A DNA stretch of 64,000 bases from positions 1-64,000 of the forward strand of contig CACOSU010000004.1 of assembly GCA_902629935.1 (NCBI GenBank), given 5' to 3'. The notes under the pieces are model-generated. The model saw only the letters and a list, made by a program, of their open reading frames with translations, made no database searches and was not told the DNA's origin. This document shows, piece by piece, positions 38,643 to 45,614 of this stretch (within the stretch, counting starts at the first letter, position 1; each line of letters begins with the position of its first letter). Source of the stretch: an uncultured Pelagibacteraceae bacterium. GTDB taxonomy: Bacteria > Pseudomonadota > Alphaproteobacteria > Pelagibacterales > Pelagibacteraceae. The translations under genes and the position numbers were made by a program.

Positions 38643-39254
38643 TCATGATCTTTTCTCTACTACTTCGTCAATAAGACCAAATGATTGTGCAACATCTGCT
38701 GTCATAAAATTATCTCTTTCAAGAGCAGATTTTATCTCATCAACACTTTTGCCAGTGTGTTTTGAGTAAATTTCATTTAGTCTTTTTTTTAAAGATAAAA
38801 CTTCATTTGCATGAATTTCAATATCTGTTGCTTGACCTTGAAAACCTGCTGATGGTTGGTGAACCATTATTCTTGAATTAGGTAAAGAAAACCTTTTTCC
38901 TTTAGTGCCTGCTGCAAGTAAAAAGGATCCCATAGATGCAGCTTGTCCTATACACAAAGTAGAAATATCTGGTTTAACATATTGCATAGTATCATATATA
39001 CCTAAACCAGCTGTAACCAAACCTCCAGGACTATTAATATACAAATAAATTTCTTTTTTTGGATCTTCTGCTTCTAAAAATAATAATTGAGCTGTGACCA
39101 ACGATGCTACATTGTCATTAATTTGTCCTGTTAAAAAAATTATTCTTTCTTTTAGTAGTCTAGAATAAATATCATAAGCTCTCTCGCCTTTGCTTGATTG
39201 TTCAACAACCATCGGTACAAGGTTACTCATATATTCTGATAATTTTGTTGTCAT
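38643..39254 (-). CDS. clpP: ClpP protease subunit
   Basis: ClpP is the serine peptidase that pairs with ClpX or ClpA. The 203-aa protein shows [19 protein letters not shown], catalytic Ser107 in [14 protein letters not shown], His132 in [11 protein letters not shown] and the region with Asp near [20 protein letters not shown]. The N-terminus [20 protein letters not shown] is the usual mature start after a short propeptide. It begins 32 bp after tig. Confidence 0.98.
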   Translation of the reverse strand: MTTKLSEYMSNLVPMVVEQSSKGERAYDIYSRLLKERIIFLTGQINDNVASLVTAQLLFLEAEDPKKEIYLYINSPGGLVTAGLGIYDTMQYVKPDISTLCIGQAASMGSFLLAAGTKGKRFSLPNSRIMVHQPSAGFQGQATDIEIHANEVLSLKKRLNEIYSKHTGKSVDEIKSALERDNFMTADVAQSFGLIDEVVEKRS

Positions 39255-39286
39255 AAGTTGATTCGTACTACTTATACAACTTGAGA

Positions 39287-40723
39287 TTACTTTTTGCTAA
39301 CCTTTTTTGTCTTTTTCGCTACAGGCTTTGATTTTGCCTTTTTAGTTGAAGGTTTTTTTTCTTTCGAAGATGATGTGGATGATTTTTTCTTAGTTTCTTT
39401 TTTTTCTTCTCCATGGCTATGTTCATGATCATGCTTATGAGCTTCTTTTAAAATCTTTTCCGCTTCCTCTTTTGAAATTTCTTTTTTATTTGCTTTGCCT
39501 TTTTCTTTAATTAAATTTAAAATTTTTTCCTCATATACGGTTCCTCTTAAACTTGCTAATGCAGATGGGTTTTTTTGATAAAAATCCATAACCATTTTTT
39601 CTTGTCCAGGCATCATTCTTAATTGTTTTTGTACTTCAGCTTGAATTTCTTGTTCTGTTACTTTAATTTGATTTTTTTCACCAAACTCGTTTAAAATTAA
39701 TCCAGTTTTAATTCTTGTTTTTGCTTTTTCTTCAAAGTCTTTTTTATTTTTCTTCGCTTCTCCTTCAGACATACCTTGTGAAAGAACTTTAACCTCTTCC
39801 TCAACTAGGTTTTCCGGAACTTCGTCTATTTTAATTTTTTCTATTTCTTTTAAGATTTGATTTTTAGATAATTGATCTAGAGAATTTTTATATTCATCAT
39901 TAATTTGTTTTGAAATTAAATTTTTTAAATCTTTTAAATCTTTTGCCCCTAAATTTTTTGCAAAATCATCATCAATTTTTACTTCTTCCGATTGTTTAAC
40001 GCTTAAAATTTTACAATTAAATTTAGCTTTTTTATTTACTAATTCTTTTTCAGGAAAATTTTCTGGCAGAGTTGCTTCAACAATTTTTTCATCATCTTTC
40101 TTAACTCCAATCAATTGATCGTCGAAACCTTTTAAGAATAAATCTTTACCCAAGGTTAGCTGCGTGTTCTTTCCCTCACTTCCTTTAAAATCCTTACCAT
40201 CAATTGTTGCTTTATAATCTAAAGACACTAAATCACCTTTTTTGGCTTTTGTATCAGCACTAACTTCTTTGAAATTTGGTTGGTTTTTAGCTATTTCTTT
40301 TATTCTTTTATCCGTTTCACTATCTTCAATTTTTACTGTGTATTCATCAAATTTAATATTTTCTAAAGATTTGATTTCTACTTTTGGTAACTCGGTAACT
40401 GATAGAACATATTCAAGATCTTTATCTTCACCGTATGTCTTTAAGTCAAGCTTCGGTTGACCTGCTGGTTTAATTTTATTTTCTTCTAGTGCTTTAGTTG
40501 ATGTTTCTTTTAAAACTTTATCTAAAACTTCTCCAAAAACTGCTTTACCAAACTGTCTTTTTAAAATTTCTTTTGGAACTTTGCCTGGTCTAAATCCTTT
40601 AAGATTTACACTGCCTTTAATCTCTTCATATTTTTCATCCATATAAGAGTTCATTGTCTCTTTATCGATAAAAACTTTAAGATCTTTATTTAATCCTTTT
40701 TTATTTTCTACTGTAACTTTCAT
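39287..40723 (-). CDS. tig: Trigger factor, ribosome-associated chaperone and prolyl isomerase
   Basis: Trigger factor binds ribosomal protein L23 and folds nascent chains. The 478-aa protein has the ribosome-binding signature GFRPGKVP near residue 44, the FKBP-type isomerase domain (about 150-235, [20 protein letters not shown]) and the helical chaperone domain to about 425. A C-terminal extension is unusual: a histidine cluster ([12 protein letters not shown]) and then about 40 Lys/Ser-rich residues. The start codon lies only 10 bp from the 3' end of a tRNA-Leu-like repeat at the prophage junction, so its transcription presumably comes from further upstream, now inside phage DNA. Confidence 0.96.
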   Translation of the reverse strand: MKVTVENKKGLNKDLKVFIDKETMNSYMDEKYEEIKGSVNLKGFRPGKVPKEILKRQFGKAVFGEVLDKVLKETSTKALEENKIKPAGQPKLDLKTYGEDKDLEYVLSVTELPKVEIKSLENIKFDEYTVKIEDSETDKRIKEIAKNQPNFKEVSADTKAKKGDLVSLDYKATIDGKDFKGSEGKNTQLTLGKDLFLKGFDDQLIGVKKDDEKIVEATLPENFPEKELVNKKAKFNCKILSVKQSEEVKIDDDFAKNLGAKDLKDLKNLISKQINDEYKNSLDQLSKNQILKEIEKIKIDEVPENLVEEEVKVLSQGMSEGEAKKNKKDFEEKAKTRIKTGLILNEFGEKNQIKVTEQEIQAEVQKQLRMMPGQEKMVMDFYQKNPSALASLRGTVYEEKILNLIKEKGKANKKEISKEEAEKILKEAHKHDHEHSHGEEKKETKKKSSTSSSKEKKPSTKKAKSKPVAKKTKKVSKK

Positions 40724-40731
40724 AATATTTT

Positions 40732-40763
40732 AATGGTAGGGCGAAAAGGACTCGAACCTTCAC
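40732..40763 (-). repeat. 32-bp direct repeat, left copy: probable attL core
   Basis: This copy is identical over 32 bp to 40889-40920, the 3' end of the intact tRNA-Leu (T arm, acceptor 3' strand, CCA, two flanking bases). It ends 8-10 bp from the tig start. Identity stops abruptly to the right, as at an integration junction between host 3' sequence and phage DNA. The partner attR is expected outside the window. Confidence 0.75.
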
Positions 40764-40800
40764 ATGTTGCCATATTGGTTCCTAAGACTAACGCACGTCT
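40734..40800 (-). pseudogene. Diverged tRNA-Leu(UAG)-like relic at the phage end
   Basis: On the minus strand the relic keeps the anticodon-loop block AGTCTTAGGAAC (loop CTTAGGA, anticodon UAG), a GCAA-capped variable arm and the full T arm and CCA end. Its variable-arm stem is ATG/CAT where the intact tRNA has CTC/GAG, so both sides changed together. The anticodon stem TTAGT/ACCAA has one mismatch and no matching 5' acceptor strand is present, so it is unlikely to make a working tRNA. It looks like a phage-derived tRNA mimic joined to host tRNA 3' sequence. Confidence 0.6.
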
Positions 40801-40837
40801 CTAAACCTTGAACTACCAACACTCCTTTCTTCACCCA

Positions 40838-40879
40838 TTGTATCAATGAATACGTTTTTGTATCCATCATTGTATCCAT
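40838..40879 (+). repeat. Three TTGTATC(C/A)AT direct repeats: candidate integrase arm sites
   Basis: TTGTATCAAT (40838-40847), TTGTATCCAT (40858-40867) and TTGTATCCAT (40870-40879) lie in the same orientation between the two tRNA-Leu repeats. Tyrosine integrases of the lambda type bind short direct repeats as arm sites near the core. The repeats and their position next to core and integrase are seen; the role is inferred. Confidence 0.5.
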
Positions 40880-40888
40880 TTTTTGACC

Positions 40889-40920
40889 AATGGTAGGGCG
40901 AAAAGGACTCGAACCTTCAC
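40889..40920 (-). repeat. 32-bp direct repeat, right copy, at the 3' end of tRNA-Leu
   Basis: This copy forms the T arm and acceptor end of the intact tRNA-Leu and matches 40732-40763 base for base. The 157-bp offset between copies is too short for a whole element, so the intact tRNA is either carried by the phage or marks a second, older junction. Confidence 0.75.
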
Positions 40921-40975
40921 CTCTTGCGAGACCAGTTCCTAAGACTGGCGCGTCTACCAGTTCCGCCATCGCCCC
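40891..40975 (-). tRNA. tRNA-Leu (anticodon UAG), intact, between attL and integrase
   Basis: The 85-nt gene folds as a class II cloverleaf: acceptor GGGGCGA with TCGCCCT, anticodon stem CCAGT/ACTGG around loop CTTAGGA (anticodon TAG), variable arm CTC-GCAA-GAG, T arm AAGGTTCGAGTCCTT and encoded CCA. It is complete and has its own promoter. It lies 35 bp downstream of the integrase stop and points towards tig. UAG reads CUA and related leucine codons. Whether it is a host tRNA rebuilt at the junction or a phage-borne copy cannot be decided without attR. Confidence 0.96.
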
Positions 40976-40991
40976 AACTATTGATACGGAA

Positions 40992-41019
40992 GTTATAGAC
41001 ATCATTTTCTCTATTTCAA
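40992..41019 (-). promoter_or_regulatory. Sigma70 promoter of tRNA-Leu, overlapping the end of the integrase gene
   Basis: On the minus strand TTGAAA (41019-41014) and TATAAC (40997-40992) are 16 bp apart; the -35 box is formed by the last two sense codons of the integrase gene, just before its TAG stop. Transcription would begin near 40985, about 10 bases before tRNA-Leu, and could continue through the attachment region into tig. Confidence 0.6.
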
Positions 41020-42288
41020 CACCTTTCTACTATTGTGACCAATTAAAGATGATACTTCAGCTTTTTTACTTTTAGCTTTCTTGTATTCCTCTAATTTAGT
41101 TATAGCATTTTCAAGCACCTCGTTTGTACTATGCGTGTAGTACTGTAGTGTAGTTTCAATAGACTTATGTCCTGCTAAATGCTGAACTGCTTTTGGACTT
41201 ACATCAGCTTCTACTAACCTAGTAATAAAAGTGTGTCTTGTTGAGTAAGGCGTATACTCATCGCTTATACCTGATAACTTGATATACTTATCCCAGTTAT
41301 GTCTAAGAGAAGATTTAGATATAGGAAAGAAACGGTTGCCATCATTTTTCAAAGCAACTTCACGTCTTCTTTTTACTACTTCTAATGCTCTATTAGTTAA
41401 TGGAACTGTAGACCATTTACCAGTTTTAGGTCTTTTCAACGTCATAGTCTTTTTACCAAAGTCTATTTCATCAGGCGTAAATTTATTCAATTCGCCATCG
41501 TGTCGAAGACCTGTATCAATTGCAAAAACTATCACATCATACCAAAAGCCATCTTCACGTAGCTTACAAGTATCAAGTAATTGGTTTTCTTCTGCAATTG
41601 ACAGTGCAGGTTTAGGTTTACTTTCTGCACGTCTTTCATCTTGTATCCCAAAGTTTTTAGCACTTGGGTCAATACAATCATCAAGACTAAAAAGTCTTTG
41701 TTTGATTGCGAAGGACGTTAATTGTCTTAACAAACCTAAACGCTTGTTCACGGTATTAGTGCTACAAGAGTTATAATTATTCATTTTCTTTTTAGCTGAA
41801 TGAATAATCGCCCACTCTTTAAAGTCAGCTAAAGTAAATACATCGTGAAAGTCTTTAAGTTTAGGATTTAAATTATCCTTATCCTTAAAGAAATCTAATA
41901 TATCTTTAGCATAATTAGCAACAGTTTCACCGTGCTTACCTTTCCAAGTTTTCAGTCTTACTAAGTCTTGATAAAGATTATTGATATATGCTTCACCTAC
42001 AATCTTTACATTATCAGTAAGTAGAAAACTTCTACTTGCTAATCGTTGTGTCATTTGAGACTTCACCTTGATTGCTTTACCAAGTGCTTCCTCAAACTTC
42101 TCCAACTGTTTAGCGTCAGACATTGTATTATCAATATCTAACTTAACGGTTTCAGTAAGTCGTTTGGACTTCTTCTCACCGTCTACGTGATACTCTTTAT
42201 ACTTTGATACCCATAAAGTATTACCACGCCTTAGCGTTATACCTTTCGGTAAACTACTAAGGATTTTTTCTTCTACTGCTTTTCTCAT
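41011..42288 (-). CDS. int: Phage tyrosine integrase
   Basis: This integrase catalyses site-specific recombination between phage and tRNA-Leu attachment sites. The start is ATG 42288 (MRKAVEEKIL): it has AAGGAG 8 bases upstream and overlaps the preceding gene by ATGA, whereas the longer open frame begins inside that gene. The 425-aa protein has an N-terminal arm-binding domain, a core-binding domain (about residues 80-200) and a catalytic domain with Arg in DTGLRHDGELN, Lys in RPKTGKWSTVPL, YSTRHTFITR (Tyr replaces the usual His of HxxR), His in LAGHKSIETT and the nucleophile Tyr in LQYYTHS. It lies beside the attachment repeat, as expected. Confidence 0.93.
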   Translation of the reverse strand: MRKAVEEKILSSLPKGITLRRGNTLWVSKYKEYHVDGEKKSKRLTETVKLDIDNTMSDAKQLEKFEEALGKAIKVKSQMTQRLASRSFLLTDNVKIVGEAYINNLYQDLVRLKTWKGKHGETVANYAKDILDFFKDKDNLNPKLKDFHDVFTLADFKEWAIIHSAKKKMNNYNSCSTNTVNKRLGLLRQLTSFAIKQRLFSLDDCIDPSAKNFGIQDERRAESKPKPALSIAEENQLLDTCKLREDGFWYDVIVFAIDTGLRHDGELNKFTPDEIDFGKKTMTLKRPKTGKWSTVPLTNRALEVVKRRREVALKNDGNRFFPISKSSLRHNWDKYIKLSGISDEYTPYSTRHTFITRLVEADVSPKAVQHLAGHKSIETTLQYYTHSTNEVLENAITKLEEYKKAKSKKAEVSSLIGHNSRKVLK

Positions 42289-42710
42289 TTTATACTCCTT
42301 GCAGTTTTTAGTTGGTTCTCTATCTTCAACTTCGGCACATCTTTCCAATCTGACGTAGTTCCGATAAAGAGTTTTTGAAGTCTTCTTCCTGTTGGTGTTA
42401 ATTTAATCCAACTTAATCTTCTATTCTCGAATGGATTTACAACTCTTTCAACGAAACCTAGAGTATGTAAATCACTTACATTTCGAGATATTGAAGACAA
42501 GGAAATCACAACTCCAAAAAACTTGTGATACCATTCTCTTATAACCTGAGTGTTCAATTCCTGACCATCAGGTAAACAAGAGATTGTCTTAAATGTTAAG
42601 ACCAATTGTAATGGAATACCATTACCAAAAGTCTTTGCCTTAGACTTTGCTACTTCTTGCATAAACACTTTGTCAAAGTGAATATTACTTGTTGTGCAAC
42701 TGTAAGACAT
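42285..42710 (-). CDS. Winged-helix (MarR-like) regulator upstream of integrase
   Basis: The 141-aa protein has a helix-turn-helix at about residues 70-92 (VISLSSISRNVSDLHTLGFV), then a wing-like ERVVNPFENRRLSWIKLT and TPTGRRLQKLF, the pattern of MarR-type winged helices. The start has AAAGGAG 4 bases upstream. It overlaps the integrase start by ATGA, so both are made from one transcript and coupled. It could be an excisionase or lysogeny regulator; no recognised phage repressor lies elsewhere in the window. The fold is fairly clear, the role inferred. Confidence 0.6.
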   Translation of the reverse strand: MSYSCTTSNIHFDKVFMQEVAKSKAKTFGNGIPLQLVLTFKTISCLPDGQELNTQVIREWYHKFFGVVISLSSISRNVSDLHTLGFVERVVNPFENRRLSWIKLTPTGRRLQKLFIGTTSDWKDVPKLKIENQLKTARSIK

Positions 42711-43155
42711 TATTCTCCTTTCGATTTAACTTTATAACCTTCAACTTATCAGGACGGTTATGAGAGAGTTTTGTCTGCGCTATCACATTTTCAATCGTAG
42801 ACTTATATGGGTCGTAATGTTCAAACAATGGAATTACTTCACTGTCTTCTATTAGACCTTGTCGTCTTAGTTTATTGAAAGTGTATTGGATAACTGCGTC
42901 ACCTATTTTAATTGATGAAGTCCTTTCATACTCATCATCAACTTCTACGGTTTTGCAGTAGTAAGGTAGGTCACCAACCGCCTTAGTGTAAACTAAAGGA
43001 TTGGGATATTGGGAACGTAAGTCTGAAATATAATAATCAAAATCATCTATATCTCTCCACAACTTACATCTTGCAACCTTCCATACTTTGCAGACTACGC
43101 TACATACGTTCATAACGCACCTAGTCGAAAGTTTACTTTTTTTATTTATAACCAT
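42685..43155 (-). CDS. Unknown phage protein in the integrase operon
   Basis: This 156-aa protein is not recognised. It starts after AGGAG, has a basic, cysteine-containing N-terminus (four Cys within residues 13-30: RCVMNVCSVVCKVWKVARCK), then an acidic tyrosine-rich middle, and VIQYTFNKLRRQGLIEDSEV, which could be a small winged-helix or DNA-binding segment. It overlaps the winged-helix gene by 26 bp and so belongs to the integrase operon. The Cys cluster suggests but does not prove metal binding. Confidence 0.6.
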   Translation of the reverse strand: MVINKKSKLSTRCVMNVCSVVCKVWKVARCKLWRDIDDFDYYISDLRSQYPNPLVYTKAVGDLPYYCKTVEVDDEYERTSSIKIGDAVIQYTFNKLRRQGLIEDSEVIPLFEHYDPYKSTIENVIAQTKLSHNRPDKLKVIKLNRKENNVLQLHNK

Positions 43156-43309
43156 ACTTCTCCTATTATTAAGTTATTCGTTTGCTTTTCACAAGTGCAA
43201 ACTTTCAACTTGTGGATTAATTGCAATTTAGACTCAATATAAACTGCGTAAAAATAGATAAAAAGAAATCTCGGCTTCCTACCTATTGTTCGTCACAACC
43301 TGAAGACGA
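43156..43309. other. 154-bp gap before the integrase operon
   Basis: No gene is visible. The gap includes an ACAAGTGCAAACTTTCAACTT element on the plus strand around 43190 that resembles, in inverted orientation, ACAAGTGCGAACCTTTACTT around 43820. It ends with the AGGAG ribosome site of the 42685-43155 gene. A promoter for the integrase operon would be expected here, but AT-rich DNA gives no clear winner. Confidence 0.35.
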
Positions 43310-43480
43310 CTACTCTAAATCGTCTTCTGGCGTTTGATACAAGACCACCTTATTCGCTATCTTTGGTCTTTTACTTAACTCAGTAAAACAATTCGCTAAC
43401 GCTTCAGCTAATTTATCTTTACCTTTAGTGTCGAGCATATGACCTGAATTAGGTAGTTCTTTGACTACTTGTATTATCAT
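43310..43480 (-). CDS. Small unknown phage protein
   Basis: Start ATG 43480 (MIIQVVKELPNSGHM) is preferred because AAGGA lies 7 bases upstream and this gives a 10-bp gap from the previous gene; the longer frame would overlap it. The 56-aa product contains DTKGKDKLAEALANCFTELS, an amphipathic helix, and ends acidic. It pairs with the 82-aa gene upstream. Function unknown. Confidence 0.55.
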   Translation of the reverse strand: MIIQVVKELPNSGHMLDTKGKDKLAEALANCFTELSKRPKIANKVVLYQTPEDDLE

Positions 43481-43490
43481 TAGTCTATCC

Positions 43491-43739
43491 TTAGTTGAGG
43501 TGCTTACTAGCACTCTCTTTTGCTTCTGCTTTTATTTCGTCAAATTCTTTTTGTGAAACAAATGCAACACCTCTTGTATGAGCCGTTTCGTGTAGGTGAT
43601 TTATAGCAATTGCAAGTATAGGTAATGGCTTGATTAAGTTTTTCTTATCAGGACTAATCTCCATACTTATATCAAACATACGTTGCCATAAGTCCTGAGG
43701 AATTTTTAAAGTTTCCGTCTTTTCTTTTTGTGCTTTCAT
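43491..43739 (-). CDS. Small unknown phage protein
   Basis: The 82-aa protein starts after AGGAG. It has LKIPQDLWQRMFDISMEISP, a helical segment, and a C-terminal charged helix (QKEFDEIKAEAKESASKHLN). There are no cysteines or membrane segments. It is the first gene of a short unit downstream of the paired hairpins at 43930-43978, which may control it. Function unknown; a small DNA-binding or anti-host protein is possible. Confidence 0.55.
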   Translation of the reverse strand: MKAQKEKTETLKIPQDLWQRMFDISMEISPDKKNLIKPLPILAIAINHLHETAHTRGVAFVSQKEFDEIKAEAKESASKHLN

Positions 43740-43929
43740 TGCACTCCTAACAATTAATCTTTCTGGTTAAGGAATAGTTCTAACGAATAGAAAGAAGTAA
43801 AGGTTCGCACTTGTACACAAAGGAAAAACAAGTCTTATATCTTCATTGCAAAGTTATAAGTAGAACTTATTCCTGCGATTTACTTAATCACAAAAATAAT
43901 ATTATTCAATTGGTGCAACCCCTAATTTA
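43740..43929. other. Gene-free leader of the small-gene unit
   Basis: No gene is visible. The stretch holds the ribosome site of the 82-aa gene and an ACAAGTGCGAACC element on the minus strand near 43820. It separates the late-type gene at 43996 from the lysogeny-side genes and probably holds their promoter. Confidence 0.35.
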
Positions 43930-43978
43930 ATCCGAACTGAAATCGGATTGTTGTTTTTTATCCGAACTGACTTCGGAT
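43930..43978. promoter_or_regulatory. Two tandem operator-like inverted repeats
   Basis: ATCCGA-7 bases-TCGGAT occurs at 43930-43948 and again at 43960-43978, exactly 30 bp apart, with the loop start ACTGA also conserved. Each is a perfect 6-bp inverted repeat. Neither is followed by a T run in the direction of the minus-strand genes, so they look more like paired protein-binding sites than terminators. They sit upstream of the small gene unit and integrase operon, where a lysogeny regulator would act. Confidence 0.55.
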
Positions 43979-43995
43979 TTTGTTCTACGTGAAAC

Positions 43996-45078
43996 TTAAA
44001 TCAAACCTTTAGAATTAGTTTGAGATAAATATTCTACATAACTTTCTAACAAACCTTGTTCATTTTCTTTTTTCTTTCTTGCTCTTGCAGTAAATATTTT
44101 AATCCAATGCTTAAATTGTTCGTGAAATCTTTTGTAGTCTTTCCAATCATAATTAAAATCTTTACTCCACTTCTTTCTTGCTTTTGAATTGAAGAACATT
44201 GTCATTGGTAGTTTCTGTGGCTTCTTATCTGCTTCTGCTTTGAGCCATAAGTTTACAAGTGTTTCACCTGCAATTCCTGCCATTATATTATTATTAGTCT
44301 TATAATGCTTGGCTCTTTTGGCTATATAATCTATCACACATTCCAGTAGTTCTTGATGTAGGACACCAACGCTTTCTGCTATGGCTACTGCGTCCTGATA
44401 TGAAATAGTAAAGTAGTCATCATATAACTTCTTCTCCTTCTTCATCTGAGCCATCTTTATTACCATATCAACTGGGTCTTTAATCTTGTGTCTTTCGCAG
44501 AAACTATTCAGTCCGTGATTAGCTACTGATATATCTTCTCCTTGTAAATGCGCCTTCAGTCTATTTATCTGTTGCTTTACTTTAGTCTTATTTGGTGTCG
44601 GAGAAAGCAAACCCATTGGATATAATTCATCACCTACTTTACCCATCTGTATCATCTGACCTGATACATTAAATGGATTACTACTACGTCTTATATCTTC
44701 TCCAAGTTTCTGGTATGTCTTCTCCATTTCATACATTGCTCTTGGTTTGATTGCGTTCTTTAATTTATCCAATGCGTCTTGTTGTTTCTTTAACCACGCC
44801 TTGTATACCTTGTTTGTCTTCTTATAATTAAGAACTCTTTGTTCATTCTCCGCAGACAATAGTTTACCTTCAAAGTAAAACATCTTATCTCTTTGTTGAC
44901 TGGTAGCAATCCAATGTACTTCTTTAACTGACAATGGTTTCGTATGGTACTCTAGCTTTACACTGCTATCTATTTTAATTGTAGGTCTACCAAGAAATAT
45001 ATCTAGTCTTCTCTCTAAATCCTTTTGTCTATCTTCAGTCTTCTGCTTTGTTGTTTTCTTTTTTAATAACTTAACCAT
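43996..45078 (-). CDS. Unknown 360-aa phage protein
   Basis: No family is recognised. The protein is basic (N-terminus MVKLLKKKTTKQKTEDRQKD), mostly alpha-helical by composition, with a region AGIAGETLVNLWLKAEADKK and a lysine-rich C-terminal part (FTARARKKKENEQGLL). There is no signal peptide or membrane helix. It stands alone between the terminase-side genes and the lysogeny genes, where the ends of the linear phage genome would lie in a T7-like map, so it may be an early gene. No Shine-Dalgarno sequence is obvious at its start. Confidence 0.6.
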   Translation of the reverse strand: MVKLLKKKTTKQKTEDRQKDLERRLDIFLGRPTIKIDSSVKLEYHTKPLSVKEVHWIATSQQRDKMFYFEGKLLSAENEQRVLNYKKTNKVYKAWLKKQQDALDKLKNAIKPRAMYEMEKTYQKLGEDIRRSSNPFNVSGQMIQMGKVGDELYPMGLLSPTPNKTKVKQQINRLKAHLQGEDISVANHGLNSFCERHKIKDPVDMVIKMAQMKKEKKLYDDYFTISYQDAVAIAESVGVLHQELLECVIDYIAKRAKHYKTNNNIMAGIAGETLVNLWLKAEADKKPQKLPMTMFFNSKARKKWSKDFNYDWKDYKRFHEQFKHWIKIFTARARKKKENEQGLLESYVEYLSQTNSKGLI

Positions 45079-45331
45079 ACTGAACTTGATGTATCACAAA
45101 GTTTATAAAGTTTCAAAACAGATAATGAGAAAGATAAAGCTAAAAAATTTTTTGAAAGAAAAAAACTACAAAAAAGTACATCGGTAGTCTAGAAGACTAA
45201 CGTAAATCAAAACTATCATAGGGTTTCCTGCAGAAAAATTGTATCTTGGATACAAACTAGGGTAGCCACCTATTATTTTTTATTGTAGGGGCAAGGGGGT
45301 AAAAAAAATTTTGTGTATATACGTGAACTTG
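45079..45331. other. Gene-free 253 bp with inverted repeats; possible phage genome-end region
   Basis: No gene is visible. It contains TAGTCT-AGA-AGACTA (about 45184-45198) and TTGTATC-TTG-GATACAA (45239-45255); the latter shares TTGTATC with the candidate integrase arm sites. A G-rich stretch (GTAGGGGCAAGGGGGT, about 45285-45300) stands out in AT-rich DNA. By analogy with T7 the packaged genome ends should fall after the terminase genes, so terminal-repeat or cleavage sites could be here; this is inference. Confidence 0.4.
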
Positions 45332-45604
45332 TCAGATTTTTTCGTCAAAAGTTTTTAAATCAAAGAACTTATCAAACATTGAGTACTCCACCGCATATCC
45401 TAAGAAGTCCTGAACATTATTAAGAATAAAAGTTCTAGCCACTTTAGACTTATCTTCTGGTGGAACTTTGAGTTTATCTTTAGTTGTCTTTGTGTAATCT
45501 GCTTGAATAATAAAATCTTTTATTATTTTCTCTACATTCTTCTTGTTCTTATGCTTTGCAAAAAGAGCTTTAAGATAGATAACCTTAGGTTCATTGTCGT
45601 TCAT
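45332..45604 (-). CDS. Small unknown phage protein downstream of terminase
   Basis: The 90-aa protein is acidic-basic mixed, helical, with KNKKNVEKIIKDFIIQADYT and VARTFILNNVQDFLGYAVEY. No membrane segment or metal motif is seen. It is the last gene of the late strand, preceded by a 125-bp gap full of ACTATA repeats that may be a promoter region. In T7 this place is held by small genes after gene 19. Function unknown. Confidence 0.55.
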   Translation of the reverse strand: MNDNEPKVIYLKALFAKHKNKKNVEKIIKDFIIQADYTKTTKDKLKVPPEDKSKVARTFILNNVQDFLGYAVEYSMFDKFFDLKTFDEKI

Positions 45605-45614
45605 AACTTTATTT

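Noticed and set aside
40760-41005. 81-aa open frame across the att region
   Set aside because: It runs through tRNA-Leu and the tRNA-like relic on the same strand and has no independent support; a shadow of RNA genes.
43930-43978. Reading the paired hairpins as rho-independent terminators
   Set aside because: T runs follow only on the plus strand, where no gene ends; on the gene-bearing minus strand there is no U tract.
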